Notes: generated by a model from the letters alone, not told the origin. A DNA stretch of 53,832 nt from an uncultured Lachnospiraceae bacterium (GCA_910583895.1 CAJTYJ010000024.1:1-53832), one strand, 5' to 3'; numbered from the stretch's first letter, positions 8,862-17,322 are shown. Numbers and translations: made by a program.

Positions 8862-9869
8862 ATGAAAAGGACACTGGGGGTGCTGCTGCTTGCCTTGTGC
8901 ATGGTTCTTTCCGGCTGTAAAAGTGAGCATGATAAAGATCCTACCGCTTTCACGGTGAATGACAGGTCCGTGGGACTCAGAGAGTGGAATTTTTTTGTGC
9001 GGATGAATCAGATGCAGTGGGAAAAGGAGTGGCTTGACACTTATGGAGACGATATGTGGAGCCAGATGGCAGATGAGGAAAAGGGCACGACAATGGAGGA
9101 ACGGCTCAAAGAAGAAGTGATGGAATCCATCTGCCAGGTTCATCTGGCCAACCAGCATGCAAAGGAATACAAGGTCTCTCTGGATGAAGAAAAAAAACAG
9201 GAGATTCAGGAGCGGGCAAGGTCTTTTATGGAATCCTATCATGAGGCCCTTCTCCAGTATGCAGGAGCTGATGAGGCTTTTGTATATGACAGACTGGCGG
9301 AGCGGGAGCTGGCGCTTTTGGTTGCAGACGCTTCGGTGGCGGATTATGAGCCGGAGATTACAGATGAGGAGGTTCACCGGGAAGGAATCTGCTATGTGCT
9401 GATTTCCACCACCGGGCTGCGGGATGAAGAAGGAAACTTTACTCCTTTTTCAGAAGAAGAGATAACAAGACGGACCCAGGTTGCCAGAGACGTATGTGAG
9501 GCTGCCAGGGAGAGCAAAGACCTAAAAGCAGCGGCAGAGGCAGAAGGGCTGACGCCCATAGAGTCCAGCATGGGAAAAAGCAACGAGGGAGACGGCCAGG
9601 AGCCGCGGATGCTGAATGCGGCTCGGATGTTGGAAGTGGGAGAGATCTCAGACCCCATCTGGACAGAGGAAGGATGGTTTTTGGTACAGCACGTCAGCGC
9701 TTATGATGAGGAAGGAACAGCCTACTGGAGAGAAAAGCTGACTGCTCTTGCAAAAGAAGAGGAGTATGAAAGAATTTTGGAAGGGTGGCAAAAAGAGGCT
9801 GCGATCACCGTTGATCAGGAGGTTTTGGATCAGGTTGACGTGAAAATTGTCCTAAAGGAGTTGCTCTGA
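8862..9869 (+). CDS. Lipoprotein, SurA/PrsA-like foldase candidate (copy 1)
   Basis: Predicted 335-residue extracytoplasmic lipoprotein. The signal peptide ends in lipobox LSGC, giving Cys19 as the lipid-anchored residue. The mature part begins with a substrate-binding-like segment (FTVNDRSVGLREWNFF), followed by an acidic helical region typical of SurA_N/PrsA proteins. A weakly parvulin-like block includes ICYVLISTTGL, VGEISDPIWTEEGWFLVQ and a C-terminal helix. The last block resembles parvulin 'G.iS.pv.t..G.hii' motifs, but the prolyl-isomerase fold looks degenerate, so foldase activity is unproven. Start 8862 is set by AGGAGAG and the signal peptide. A second similar gene follows directly, in the same operon as mfd. 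Confidence 0.75.
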   Translation: MKRTLGVLLLALCMVLSGCKSEHDKDPTAFTVNDRSVGLREWNFFVRMNQMQWEKEWLDTYGDDMWSQMADEEKGTTMEERLKEEVMESICQVHLANQHAKEYKVSLDEEKKQEIQERARSFMESYHEALLQYAGADEAFVYDRLAERELALLVADASVADYEPEITDEEVHREGICYVLISTTGLRDEEGNFTPFSEEEITRRTQVARDVCEAARESKDLKAAAEAEGLTPIESSMGKSNEGDGQEPRMLNAARMLEVGEISDPIWTEEGWFLVQHVSAYDEEGTAYWREKLTALAKEEEYERILEGWQKEAAITVDQEVLDQVDVKIVLKELL

Positions 9870-9891
9870 TTATAAAAAAAGTTTATAATCA
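9867..9891. repeat. Inverted repeat between the two foldase-like genes
   Basis: TGATTATAAA and TTTATAATCA form a perfect 10-bp inverted repeat around AAAAG, overlapping the stop codon of the upstream gene. It is AT-rich with no T-run, so it may be an mRNA processing or stability element rather than a terminator. Confidence 0.5.
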
Positions 9892-9926
9892 TAAGAAAAC
9901 CTGTACAATGAGGAGGACGAAAATTT

Positions 9927-11015
9927 ATGAAGAAAAACAAGGCAGGACGTTTTGCGTTTCTGCTTGTGACGGCCATGGCGCTGACCGGATGTTCCGGAAA
10001 GAATAGACCAGACTACACGGCGGAGGCGATGAATGTGGGCGGGGTATCCGTCCCGCTTGGAGAAGTAAACTTTTATCTGCGTTATCAGCAGATCCAGATG
10101 CAGGGATTCAGCGCTTACTTTGGCGAGGATTTTATGAATCAGGATCTTATGGGGATGGGGACGCCCTATGGGGAGACCATACGAGATACGGCAGTGGAGA
10201 CTTTGAAAGAATATTATGTGGTGGAAGCCCATGCAAAGGAGCTGGGAGTTACCTTATCAGAGGAAGAAAAGGGCCGTATTCAGGAAGCAGCAAAAGCATT
10301 TCTGGAAGCCAATGACAGCAAGGCACTCAAAGCGATGTCTGCAGATGAGACAACGGTGAGTCATGTACTTTCGCTTATGACTTTGCAGAACAAAGTATAT
10401 GATGACCGGGCGGCTACCATTGATACCGAGGTGGATCCGGACCTGGTGGCGCAAAAGCGGGTCGGCTATGTGATGAGTTCTCTTGCCGGGACGACGGACG
10501 AGGAAGGCAATGTGACAGAACTGACCGAGGAAGAACGTGGGGAGAAGAAAACCCAGATGGAGGCTCTTCTTGCCGCCGCCAAAGAAAGTGGTGATCTGAG
10601 CGGGGCAGCAGATGCGCAGGGAATGAATTATTCCACACTGACTTATGGTCAGGAGGGCAGCACGCTGGACGAGGCGGTGGAGAGCGCTGCAGACGCACTG
10701 GCTGAGGGAGAGATCTCAGATCTGATTGAGGCAGAGGAAAGTTACTACATTGTCTGTCTGGAGAGTGCCTTTGATGAGGAGGCCACAGAGAGTGCACGGC
10801 AGAACGAACTGTCTCAAAGAGAGCGGGATGCCTATGACAACTGGTACACTCCGCTTTTGGAAGGCACTGAGATTACGACCAACGATGAACGGATCCAGAT
10901 GCTGACTTTTGACCGTATTTTCAGCCAGCCGATGGAAGAAGTACCAGAGGAGACCGTGCAGGAAGAATCGTCTGAAAGTGAAGACGGATCGGAAACAGGA
11001 GAGGAAAACGAATGA
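9927..11015 (+). CDS. Lipoprotein, SurA/PrsA-like foldase candidate (copy 2)
   Basis: Predicted 362-residue lipoprotein, a diverged tandem relative of the preceding gene. Its signal peptide ends in LTGC (Cys22). It then has a sequence of the kind 'vggv.v...e.nfylry' (MNVGGVSVPLGEVNFYLRYQ), followed by a helical SurA_N-like region rich in acidic residues. A parvulin-like part contains VGYVMSSLAG, EGEISDLIEAEESYYIVCLES and a C-terminal helix. The tail (after about 340) is a Glu/Ser-rich low-complexity stretch. AGGAGG lies 10 bases upstream of the ATG. Its stop overlaps the start of the next lipoprotein by 4 bp (ATGA), so the genes are co-translated. The likely role is secreted-protein folding at the membrane; catalytic activity is uncertain. 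Confidence 0.75.
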   Translation: MKKNKAGRFAFLLVTAMALTGCSGKNRPDYTAEAMNVGGVSVPLGEVNFYLRYQQIQMQGFSAYFGEDFMNQDLMGMGTPYGETIRDTAVETLKEYYVVEAHAKELGVTLSEEEKGRIQEAAKAFLEANDSKALKAMSADETTVSHVLSLMTLQNKVYDDRAATIDTEVDPDLVAQKRVGYVMSSLAGTTDEEGNVTELTEEERGEKKTQMEALLAAAKESGDLSGAADAQGMNYSTLTYGQEGSTLDEAVESAADALAEGEISDLIEAEESYYIVCLESAFDEEATESARQNELSQRERDAYDNWYTPLLEGTEITTNDERIQMLTFDRIFSQPMEEVPEETVQEESSESEDGSETGEENE

Positions 11016-12571
11016 AAAAAACAACAGCCCGCTTTTTGTGGGCTGTCTGCATAGTTGGAACAATTACCGGATGCGGAACAAAAGGAACACTTATGCAGAC
11101 AGCCAAAGTGCAGAAAGAAGAGGCCGCAGAACAGGCAGTGCCGGAGGTCGTATTTGGCAGAAAGGAATCATCGGTGAAGATTATTCCGGGAGACCGGGAT
11201 GATCAGATTCTTTTGGAAAGCGCAACACCCCGTACGGACATATCAAAACCTGCGGAAGAGGAAAAGGCCCTTCCTGAAGAGGAGCCTTTGGAGGCGGTTC
11301 CGGAGAAAGAGCAGGATCTACAGGATCATACCGTCAGTGAACCTGCATGCAGGATGGTTTCCCGGAAGGAAGATACAAAAGAAGTTTCGCCGCTCGTTGT
11401 TTCACCTCCAAAAGATACAACAGTGCCACACGAAGTGCCAAAGGAGGAAGAGACAGGGAGCATCTATGTGAAGCCTTTGGTGGATGAAACAGATTCAGCA
11501 ACAGAACCGGATATACAAAACGAAGTACCTGTTCCGTCGAAATACTGGAACCATGCGGGAGATCTACGTTATGAATATAAAGACGGAACCTGGTACGAAT
11601 ATCAGTACAGCAGCGGTGACATCAAGCTGGATGAGCAAAACGAAAGTCTTGCCCTGAAGCTTTTGAACCTGGATGGTTTCTATAACGGATATGATGTTTT
11701 AAAGACGGATTGTACCAGGGAGATGAATGAGGACGGGAACATACAGTATGAGTATCATGTGCGGTACCGGCGTATCATTAAGCTGGAGCAAAAACCTTCG
11801 AATCTGGACCAGATGCAGAAGGAAGATCCCGAGAATTTACCGGTTACAGCAGGGGCCGAGACAGAAAAAACAGTTCCGGTTCTTGAGGAAAAGACTGCCG
11901 AAGCAGAGGAGCTTGATCCGCCTGATTCGGATAAAGAAAATACCATTCCCAGTTTTACCGGTATGAATGTCTCGGAGCAAAACGGAGACATGGACTGGGA
12001 GAAAGTGCATAAAGCCGGTGTGGATTTTGTGATGATTCGCTGTGCATACCGGGACCCGAAGGAAGGGATACTGACAACAGACTCCAAAGCAGAAGCCAAT
12101 ATAAAAGCTGCCCGGGCGGCAGGGATTGAGACCGGCATCTTTTTCACTTCCGGGGCTGTCAGCAAAAGGGAGGCGATGGAGGAGGCAGATTTTGCAGTGA
12201 TGATGGCAGAAAGATACAGACTGAACGGCCCGGTTGCAGTCTTTGTCCAGTCACCAAGTCCGGAAGTTCCCAAAAGAACGGATAAGCTGGATGCAGCTGC
12301 AAGGACAGCCTGTGTGAAAGGATTCTGCCAGGTAGTACGTATGTCGGGCTATGAACCTGTGATCTGCGGTGACGCAGATTGGCTCAGGGAAAATCTGAAA
12401 GTGGAAGAATTGAGCGGATATATGCTCTGGATCCCGCAATGTGAAAAGAATATCACTTATACCGTACCCTGTGAAGACTGGTATTGTACGAAAAAAAGTA
12501 TGCTGGATGGTATAAGCGGATATACAGGCTTAATGACAAGCGATGGAGAATTAGGAGGGACTTTCCGATGA
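11012..12571 (+). CDS. Lipoprotein with degenerate GH25 (lysozyme-fold) domain
   Basis: Predicted 519-residue lipoprotein with lipobox ITGC (Cys21). A long Glu/Pro-rich low-complexity linker (about 25-175) and an intermediate region (SKYWNHAGDLRYEYKDG) follow. The C-terminal 200 residues look like a glycoside hydrolase 25 fold: GMNVSEQNGDMDW, KAGVDFVMIRCAY, AARAAGIETGIFF and REAMEEADFAV. In GH25 muramidases the catalytic acids sit in GIDVS and in a D-x-E motif. Here the first is GMNVS (Asn319) and the second position reads FVQS (411-414), so all expected acids are missing. It may be a peptidoglycan-binding pseudoenzyme. It overlaps the genes on both sides by 4 bp (ATGA at each end). Confidence 0.8.
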   Translation: MKKTTARFLWAVCIVGTITGCGTKGTLMQTAKVQKEEAAEQAVPEVVFGRKESSVKIIPGDRDDQILLESATPRTDISKPAEEEKALPEEEPLEAVPEKEQDLQDHTVSEPACRMVSRKEDTKEVSPLVVSPPKDTTVPHEVPKEEETGSIYVKPLVDETDSATEPDIQNEVPVPSKYWNHAGDLRYEYKDGTWYEYQYSSGDIKLDEQNESLALKLLNLDGFYNGYDVLKTDCTREMNEDGNIQYEYHVRYRRIIKLEQKPSNLDQMQKEDPENLPVTAGAETEKTVPVLEEKTAEAEELDPPDSDKENTIPSFTGMNVSEQNGDMDWEKVHKAGVDFVMIRCAYRDPKEGILTTDSKAEANIKAARAAGIETGIFFTSGAVSKREAMEEADFAVMMAERYRLNGPVAVFVQSPSPEVPKRTDKLDAAARTACVKGFCQVVRMSGYEPVICGDADWLRENLKVEELSGYMLWIPQCEKNITYTVPCEDWYCTKKSMLDGISGYTGLMTSDGELGGTFR

Positions 12572-14025
12572 GCACAACACAAAATCTGACACTTTTAACC
12601 GACCTGTATGAGCTGACGATGATGCAGGGATATTTCAAGAATCCGGTGCAGGAGACAGTGATTTTTGACGCTTTTTACCGAACAAATCCCTGCGGGAATG
12701 GTTTTGCCATTGCAGCAGGGCTGGATCAGGTGATCAGCTACATTAAGAATCTGCATTTTTCTGCTGAGGATATTGTCTATCTGAGAAGTCTGGGTATCTT
12801 TGAGGAGGATTTTCTGGATTATCTTAGCAATTTTCATTTCAGCGGAGACATCTATGCCATACCGGAGGGAACCGTGGTGTTTCCCAGAGAGCCGCTTGTA
12901 AAGGTGATTGCACCGATTATGGAAGCGCAGCTGGTGGAGACTGCGATTCTGACGATTATCAATCATCAGAGTCTGATTGCCACCAAGGCGGCCAGAGTGG
13001 TCAACGCAGCCAGAGGCGACGGCATCATGGAATTTGGACTTCGCCGTGCGCAGGGGCCGGATGCGGGCGTCTACGGGGCACGGGCGGCCATGATCGGAGG
13101 CTGTATCGGCACGTCCAATGTTCTGACAGGAAAGATGTTTGATGTGCCGGTACTGGGCACCCACGCGCATAGCTGGATCATGAGTTTCCCCGATGAGTAT
13201 ACGGCTTTTAAAGAGTACGCCAGGCTGTATCCGGATGCATGTGTGCTTTTGGTAGATACTTATGATACATTAAAATCAGGAGTGCCCAATGCGATCCGGG
13301 TGTTCAAAGAGATGCGGAAAGCGAAAAAGCTTCATGGACGCTACGGGATCCGACTGGACAGCGGGGATCTGGCATACCTGTCCAAGGAGGCCAGAAAGAT
13401 GCTGGATGCGGCAGGTTTCCATAATGCGGTGATCTCCGCGTCCAGTGATCTGGATGAATATCTGATCGACAGTCTGAAGACTCAGGGCGCGAAGATCACT
13501 TCCTGGGGCGTGGGGACGAACCTGATCACATCCAGGGACTGTCCGGCGTTTGGCGGTGTCTACAAACTGGCAGCTCTGAAGACCGGAGACGGGGATTTTA
13601 TGCCGAAGATCAAACTTTCAGAAAACACAGAGAAGATCACGAATCCGGGCAACAAGACGGTCTACCGCATTTATGAAAAGGTAAATGGGAAATTGAAGGC
13701 GGATCTGATCAGCCTGGTGGATGACGTCTTTGACGAGTCGAAAGACCTGGTGATCTTTGATCCTCTGGAAACCTGGAAAAAGACCTGCTTAAAGGGCGGA
13801 AGTTATATCATGAAGGAGTTGATGATCCAGGTTTTTGACCAGGGCAAATGTGTCTATGAGTCTCCGGCGGTTATGGATATCCGGGAGCACTGTATCGAAG
13901 AACAGAATACACTGTGGGATGAGACCAAACGTCTGGTAAATCCTCATGAAGTATATGTGGACCTGTCTGACCGGTTGTATCGGATGAAGACTGAACTATT
14001 AAATAGAATGCATCCATTTGATTAA
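12568..14025 (+). CDS. pncB: Nicotinate phosphoribosyltransferase
   Basis: Converts nicotinate plus PRPP to nicotinate mononucleotide in NAD salvage. The 485-residue protein starts TTQNLTLLTDLYELTMMQGY and contains TNPCGNGFAIAAGL, the substrate-site block EFGLRRAQGPDAG, THAHSWIMSF and the IRLDSGDLAYLSKEAR region, all typical of the family. The start at 12568 is preceded by AGGAGGG at good spacing and overlaps the upstream stop by 4 bp. It is probably the last gene of the mfd-lipoprotein run. No clear terminator is seen before the spoVT promoter region. Confidence 0.95.
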   Translation: MSTTQNLTLLTDLYELTMMQGYFKNPVQETVIFDAFYRTNPCGNGFAIAAGLDQVISYIKNLHFSAEDIVYLRSLGIFEEDFLDYLSNFHFSGDIYAIPEGTVVFPREPLVKVIAPIMEAQLVETAILTIINHQSLIATKAARVVNAARGDGIMEFGLRRAQGPDAGVYGARAAMIGGCIGTSNVLTGKMFDVPVLGTHAHSWIMSFPDEYTAFKEYARLYPDACVLLVDTYDTLKSGVPNAIRVFKEMRKAKKLHGRYGIRLDSGDLAYLSKEARKMLDAAGFHNAVISASSDLDEYLIDSLKTQGAKITSWGVGTNLITSRDCPAFGGVYKLAALKTGDGDFMPKIKLSENTEKITNPGNKTVYRIYEKVNGKLKADLISLVDDVFDESKDLVIFDPLETWKKTCLKGGSYIMKELMIQVFDQGKCVYESPAVMDIREHCIEEQNTLWDETKRLVNPHEVYVDLSDRLYRMKTELLNRMHPFD

Positions 14026-14033
14026 AAAGATGA

Positions 14034-14063
14034 TGCATATAAATCCAATTCTTACAAATACTA
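14034..14063 (+). promoter_or_regulatory. Candidate forespore (sigma-G-type) promoter of spoVT
   Basis: TGCATA (14034-14039), a 17-bp spacer, then AATACTA (14057-14063), close to the sigma-G pattern GHATR...CATWMTA. In B. subtilis spoVT is transcribed by sigma-G, which supports the call. One mismatch in the -10 element. Confidence 0.5.
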
Positions 14064-14126
14064 GATGCAGATGACCTGTGAAAGCACGAATCGACATCGT
14101 ATTTTGAGACATTGGAGGAAACATGT

Positions 14127-14675
14127 ATGAAAGCAACAGGAATTGTACGCCGGATTGATGATTTGGGCAGAGTTGTGGTGCCAAAGGAAATCCGGCGTAC
14201 ATTGAGAATTCGGGAAGGTGACCCCTTGGAGATCTTTACAGACCGCGAAGGGGAGATCATCCTGAAGAAATATTCTCCCATCGGAGAGCTGTCAGCCTTT
14301 GCCAAACAGTATGCGGAGAGTCTGGCTCAGACCACAGGACATATGGTTTGTGTGACGGACCGGGATGCCATCATCGCCACTGCAGGCGGGGCAAAGAAAG
14401 ATTATCACGGCAAATCCATCAGCCCTCAGTTAGAGCAGCTGATCCAGGAGCGGGAAAGCCTGCAGGCTTCCGCCATAGAGCGCAAATTTATACCGGTGAT
14501 TCAGGAAGAGATGGACGGAATTGCCACGGAGACCATCTGTCCGGTGATCAGTGAAGGAGACGCTATCGGTGCGGTGATCCTTTTGGGCCGGGATGTGCGG
14601 GTCAAGATGGGGGAAGTGGAGCAGAAGGTGGCAGCTTCTGCCGCCGGCTTCCTGGGCCGTCAGATGGAGCAGTAA
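14127..14675 (+). CDS. spoVT: Stage V sporulation regulator SpoVT
   Basis: AbrB-family DNA-binding regulator that tunes sigma-G-dependent gene expression in the forespore. The 182-residue protein begins with the swapped-hairpin AbrB domain MKATGIVRRIDDLGRVVVPK, then EIRRTLRIREGDPLEIF. Residues about 55-180 form a GAF-like domain (HMVCVTDRDAIIATAG, GAVILLGRD). I chose the ATG at 14127 with TTGGAGG upstream; an extra five residues in frame are not needed. Position downstream of mfd matches Bacillus synteny. Its stop lies only 4 bases before the left direct repeat of the island, so the ancestral 3' region has been replaced. Confidence 0.96.
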   Translation: MKATGIVRRIDDLGRVVVPKEIRRTLRIREGDPLEIFTDREGEIILKKYSPIGELSAFAKQYAESLAQTTGHMVCVTDRDAIIATAGGAKKDYHGKSISPQLEQLIQERESLQASAIERKFIPVIQEEMDGIATETICPVISEGDAIGAVILLGRDVRVKMGEVEQKVAASAAGFLGRQMEQ

Positions 14676-14678
14676 GCG

Positions 14679-14699
14679 GTCGGGAAAACCTGATTTTTG
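14679..14699 (+). repeat. Left 21-bp direct repeat (candidate att site)
   Basis: Begins GTCGGGAAAACC and ends TTTTTG. It is identical over 21 bases to 23495-23515. It starts 4 bases after the spoVT stop codon. The next base differs between copies (A here, T at the right copy). Confidence 0.8.
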
Positions 14700-14720
14700 A
14701 TTCCCCGATGTAATAATTAG

Positions 14721-14780
14721 CCCCCTTGACAGAATCAATGTTTTCTCAACATTTGTCTTTCTATCAAGGGGGTTCTTTCT
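14721..14780 (+). terminator. Structured terminator after spoVT
   Basis: CCCCCTTGA (14721-14729) pairs with TCAAGGGGG (14764-14772). The 34-nt interior can form a nested AATGTT/AACATT hairpin. A T-rich tract (TTCTTTCTCTTTG) follows. It lies just inside the left repeat, so spoVT transcription would end within the island. Confidence 0.65.
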
Positions 14781-14884
14781 CTTTGTTTCTCTCATCTGAG
14801 CGCATGATATCCCCTTTGTTCTCATTTTTGTTATGCATTTTTAATAAGCTGCGTGTTCAGCGTCTTTTGGCCCGTATCTCAACC

Positions 14885-16120
14885 TTATTTCCCGATAGAC
14901 CCTTGAATATTTGCCACCGTGCTGTAGGGAGTGATTTTATCCACCAGACGGGCTTTTTCACCGGCTGTGATAAGATAAGCCTTGTCACGGGGCATACTTA
15001 AGACGGATTCCGGCGTCTTTGCGGCCCGCGCTGCAATGTATTGAGCCGTTTCTATATCCTGACTGCCAAAGTACAGAATGTGGTCGCAATTGTTGAGAAT
15101 GGTACGGCTCACGGCAGGGCTGTACATGCTTTCAAGCTGAGACAGGGATTGAATGATAAGGCTCATGGAGATATCTCTGGACCTGATGACGGAAATGATT
15201 TTGTCAAAATCGGGAATTACGGCACTTGATGCAAAGTCATCCATTATAAGCCGCACCGGGACCTTCAATCTTCCGCCGGGGTTGGAATCCGCCTCCGAGC
15301 ACAGGATTTGAAGAGTCTGGGCGTAGAAGATATGAGCCAGCTGGTCAAAGGTCCGGTCCGTATCACTGACATTCAGAAATAAAACGGTCTTTCGCTGCCC
15401 GAGCCTTCGGATATTCAGGCTGTGGGGATTGGCAAAGATATACCGGGCTTCCTGAAAGGAATAAGGCTCCAGGTTGACATTTACAAAGCCCACAATGCTG
15501 CTGAACATCTTGTCCGCAGTCCGGTTGGCCGTTATTTCGAAGTATTTTTTGGAGGCAAAGGAATCCGGATGTTCGGAAATCCATTCCAGGAACGGGATAT
15601 AGCCATTGGGCTGTGAAAACTGCCTGTGCAGATCGCCTACACGTATCAGGTTCCGATTTACCAGGGGTTCAGTCTCAAGGCAGTATGCGATGAGAAAAGC
15701 TACATAGCTTGCGGCGGATAAATCCCATATGGGTTCCGCGTGCTGCTGAACGGGGCAGATGAGACGGGCGAGGCTTAAAATATCCTGCTCGCGGTAGCTG
15801 CCGTCCGGATATTGCCGGATAAAGGCCATTGGATTATATCCGCAGGACCTTGCGGGGTTGACCAGGTCAAGCGTGTAAACCGCATATCCTTTCGCGATCA
15901 GCTCCGCTTTAAATCTGCGTTCCAGCTGTCCTTTGGTATCGGACACCACAAGGGAGCTGTCGATGTTCTGGATATTGGGAATGACATAGCCCCCGGTTTT
16001 GCCGGAACCTGAACTTCCGCAGATAATATCGTTGTTGTTGCAGCCGCTTACACGTGTGTCGTTGGAAACCTGAATGCCGGATGCAAGAACTCTGCTTCCG
16101 TAACGTAATGTCTGAATCAT
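14885..16120 (-). CDS. VirD4/TraG-like coupling ATPase, short soluble form
   Basis: A 411-residue P-loop ATPase of the VirD4/TraG coupling-protein type. Walker A is GSSGSGKT (35-42), followed by SLVVSDTKGQL (SDTKGE-like strand), and Walker B RLIMDD (290-295). A later SLIIQSLSQLESMY segment resembles the family's 'iiQs..Ql...yG' motif. Coupling proteins are normally about 600 residues with N-terminal membrane helices. Here the protein starts directly at the nucleotide-binding domain and shows no membrane segment. It begins 1 base after the ClpP-like stop (TAATATG), so the two are co-translated. Role in DNA transfer is possible, but the other conjugation genes are absent, so a different ATPase role is open. 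Confidence 0.8.
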   Translation of the reverse strand: MIQTLRYGSRVLASGIQVSNDTRVSGCNNNDIICGSSGSGKTGGYVIPNIQNIDSSLVVSDTKGQLERRFKAELIAKGYAVYTLDLVNPARSCGYNPMAFIRQYPDGSYREQDILSLARLICPVQQHAEPIWDLSAASYVAFLIAYCLETEPLVNRNLIRVGDLHRQFSQPNGYIPFLEWISEHPDSFASKKYFEITANRTADKMFSSIVGFVNVNLEPYSFQEARYIFANPHSLNIRRLGQRKTVLFLNVSDTDRTFDQLAHIFYAQTLQILCSEADSNPGGRLKVPVRLIMDDFASSAVIPDFDKIISVIRSRDISMSLIIQSLSQLESMYSPAVSRTILNNCDHILYFGSQDIETAQYIAARAAKTPESVLSMPRDKAYLITAGEKARLVDKITPYSTVANIQGSIGK

Positions 16121-16121
16121 A

Positions 16122-16730
16122 TTAATTACCGCCTTTCCGAATCATATTGGTTGCAAGGCCAAACGCAATAGCCTCCGGTGCGCTGAAATAAGTATCGTTT
16201 GCAGTTACCTGATAGACTTCCTCCAGGGATTTGCCGGTTCTTTCTGAAATGATTTTGGCCAGAGATTCCCGGCACCTGTTCAGGTCGTTCAGTTCGGATT
16301 GAATCTGATGGGGCTTTTTTCCGCCGATATCGTGGTTTCCTCCAAAAGCCGGGTCGTGTACCATAATACGTCCATGCTCCATCATTTCCCGCTTGTCGCC
16401 GGCCAGAAAGAGAATGGCGCCCATGCTTGCACAGGTTCCCATACAGACGGTTTTCACAGGAGCATCAATCAGACGAATCACATCATAAACCGCAAGTCCG
16501 TCTGTTACGGAGCCGCCGGGACTGTTGATGTAGAAAGTAATCTCTTTCTCCGGCTCTGCTCTGCTGAGATACATAAGCTGTGTAATTAAGCTGTCGCAGG
16601 AGGCGGCATTCACCTCCTCCGTGAGAAAGATTTCTCTGCTGTCACTCAGCAGCTTGTCTTTTAGGTGTAAGGTTTCATAGCCTCTGGCGGATTCTAGAAT
16701 CACACAGGGGTTTGTGGTTGTAATTGACAT
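16122..16730 (-). CDS. ClpP-like serine protease (island-borne)
   Basis: A 202-residue ClpP/TepA-family peptidase. The catalytic triad appears intact: Ser102 in GTCASMGA (canonical GQAASMGA), His125 in MVHDPA, and Asp179 in TANDTYFSAPEA. The oxyanion/substrate loop INSPGGSVTDGLAVYD is present. It differs from housekeeping ClpP in its N-terminus (about 30 extra residues) and in the His-loop context, and no Clp ATPase is encoded nearby. ClpP-like proteins occur beside coupling-protein genes in some Firmicutes integrative elements; that is recalled family knowledge. It sits directly upstream of the VirD4-like gene in one transcript. Confidence 0.85.
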   Translation of the reverse strand: MSITTTNPCVILESARGYETLHLKDKLLSDSREIFLTEEVNAASCDSLITQLMYLSRAEPEKEITFYINSPGGSVTDGLAVYDVIRLIDAPVKTVCMGTCASMGAILFLAGDKREMMEHGRIMVHDPAFGGNHDIGGKKPHQIQSELNDLNRCRESLAKIISERTGKSLEEVYQVTANDTYFSAPEAIAFGLATNMIRKGGN

Positions 16731-16735
16731 AGGAA

Positions 16736-17029
16736 TTACCTGCCTTTTTCGTATTTTTTTGAGTTTGTGTTAGTCGGCCTCCATATCGTCCGCATCTGTT
16801 CGAAAGAGCTGTCATGGTTCTCCTGGCCATAGCCGGGATTTCCGCCTACATGGTTCACCAGACAGGCAAGCTCTATGTAGGGCATGTGTTCTATCTTTTT
16901 TGCGGACAAGCCCTCCACACGGATTCACTGGTCCGTAATAAATTCAATATATTTCTTGGTTTGTACGGCTCTCAGTTTCTTAAGGGGTGTATCCATAAAC
17001 TTATGGACAATGCGTTCTACTCGTCCCAC
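16736..17029 (-). pseudogene. Small island gene interrupted by in-frame TGA
   Basis: A GTG at 17029, with GAGGA upstream, opens a frame of about 97 codons ending at TAA 16736-16738. Codon 35 (16925-16927) is TGA. The sequence on both sides reads as one coherent basic protein (ERIVHKFMDTPLKKLRAVQT..., stop, ...VEGLSAKKIEHMPYIELACL). The simplest reading is a TGG-to-TGA nonsense mutation after ...EFITDQ. The 60-codon distal half alone has only a GTG start without a ribosome site. It overlaps the end of the 76-residue gene by 13 bp and precedes the ClpP-like gene by 5 bp. Product unknown. Confidence 0.6.
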
Positions 17030-17247
17030 AGCTCATCCTCCTCTTCGTCGTCAAGCAAGCCATAATAAGCGGCGTATTCATCTATCTCCCGGCACAAATC
17101 ATAATAGGCTTTTAAGGAGGAAGAGGCAGAGCGGGAGGGGAGCGGAGGGCGGCTTGTATCCTCCTGCTCAGGGTAGTAGAGTTCCTCGGTGAGCCATTCC
17201 TGCTCATCTATGTTTACGCGGCGTGTATCGTAATCGTATCGGTTCAT
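17017..17247 (-). CDS. Small acidic island protein, unknown function
   Basis: 76-residue protein starting MNRYDYDTRRVNIDEQEW, with GGAAAGG upstream of the ATG at 17247. It is Tyr-rich and strongly acidic at the end (DDEEEDELWDE). I do not recognise the family. It is the second intact gene of the minus-strand island cluster and its 3' end overlaps the broken gene. The upstream open frame adds 12 residues without a ribosome site. The acidic tail could suggest a protein-binding or DNA-mimic role, but that is speculation. Confidence 0.6.
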   Translation of the reverse strand: MNRYDYDTRRVNIDEQEWLTEELYYPEQEDTSRPPLPSRSASSSLKAYYDLCREIDEYAAYYGLLDDEEEDELWDE

Positions 17248-17322
17248 ATTTTTGTCCTTTCCGCTGTGTATTACAGCTGTCAAATTTACTTTTTGTTATT
17301 TGTAACAGGTTGATTTGATGAT

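Noticed and set aside
16925..16927. TGA as a selenocysteine codon
   Set aside because: No hairpin resembling a SECIS follows it, and a TGG-to-TGA change is simpler.
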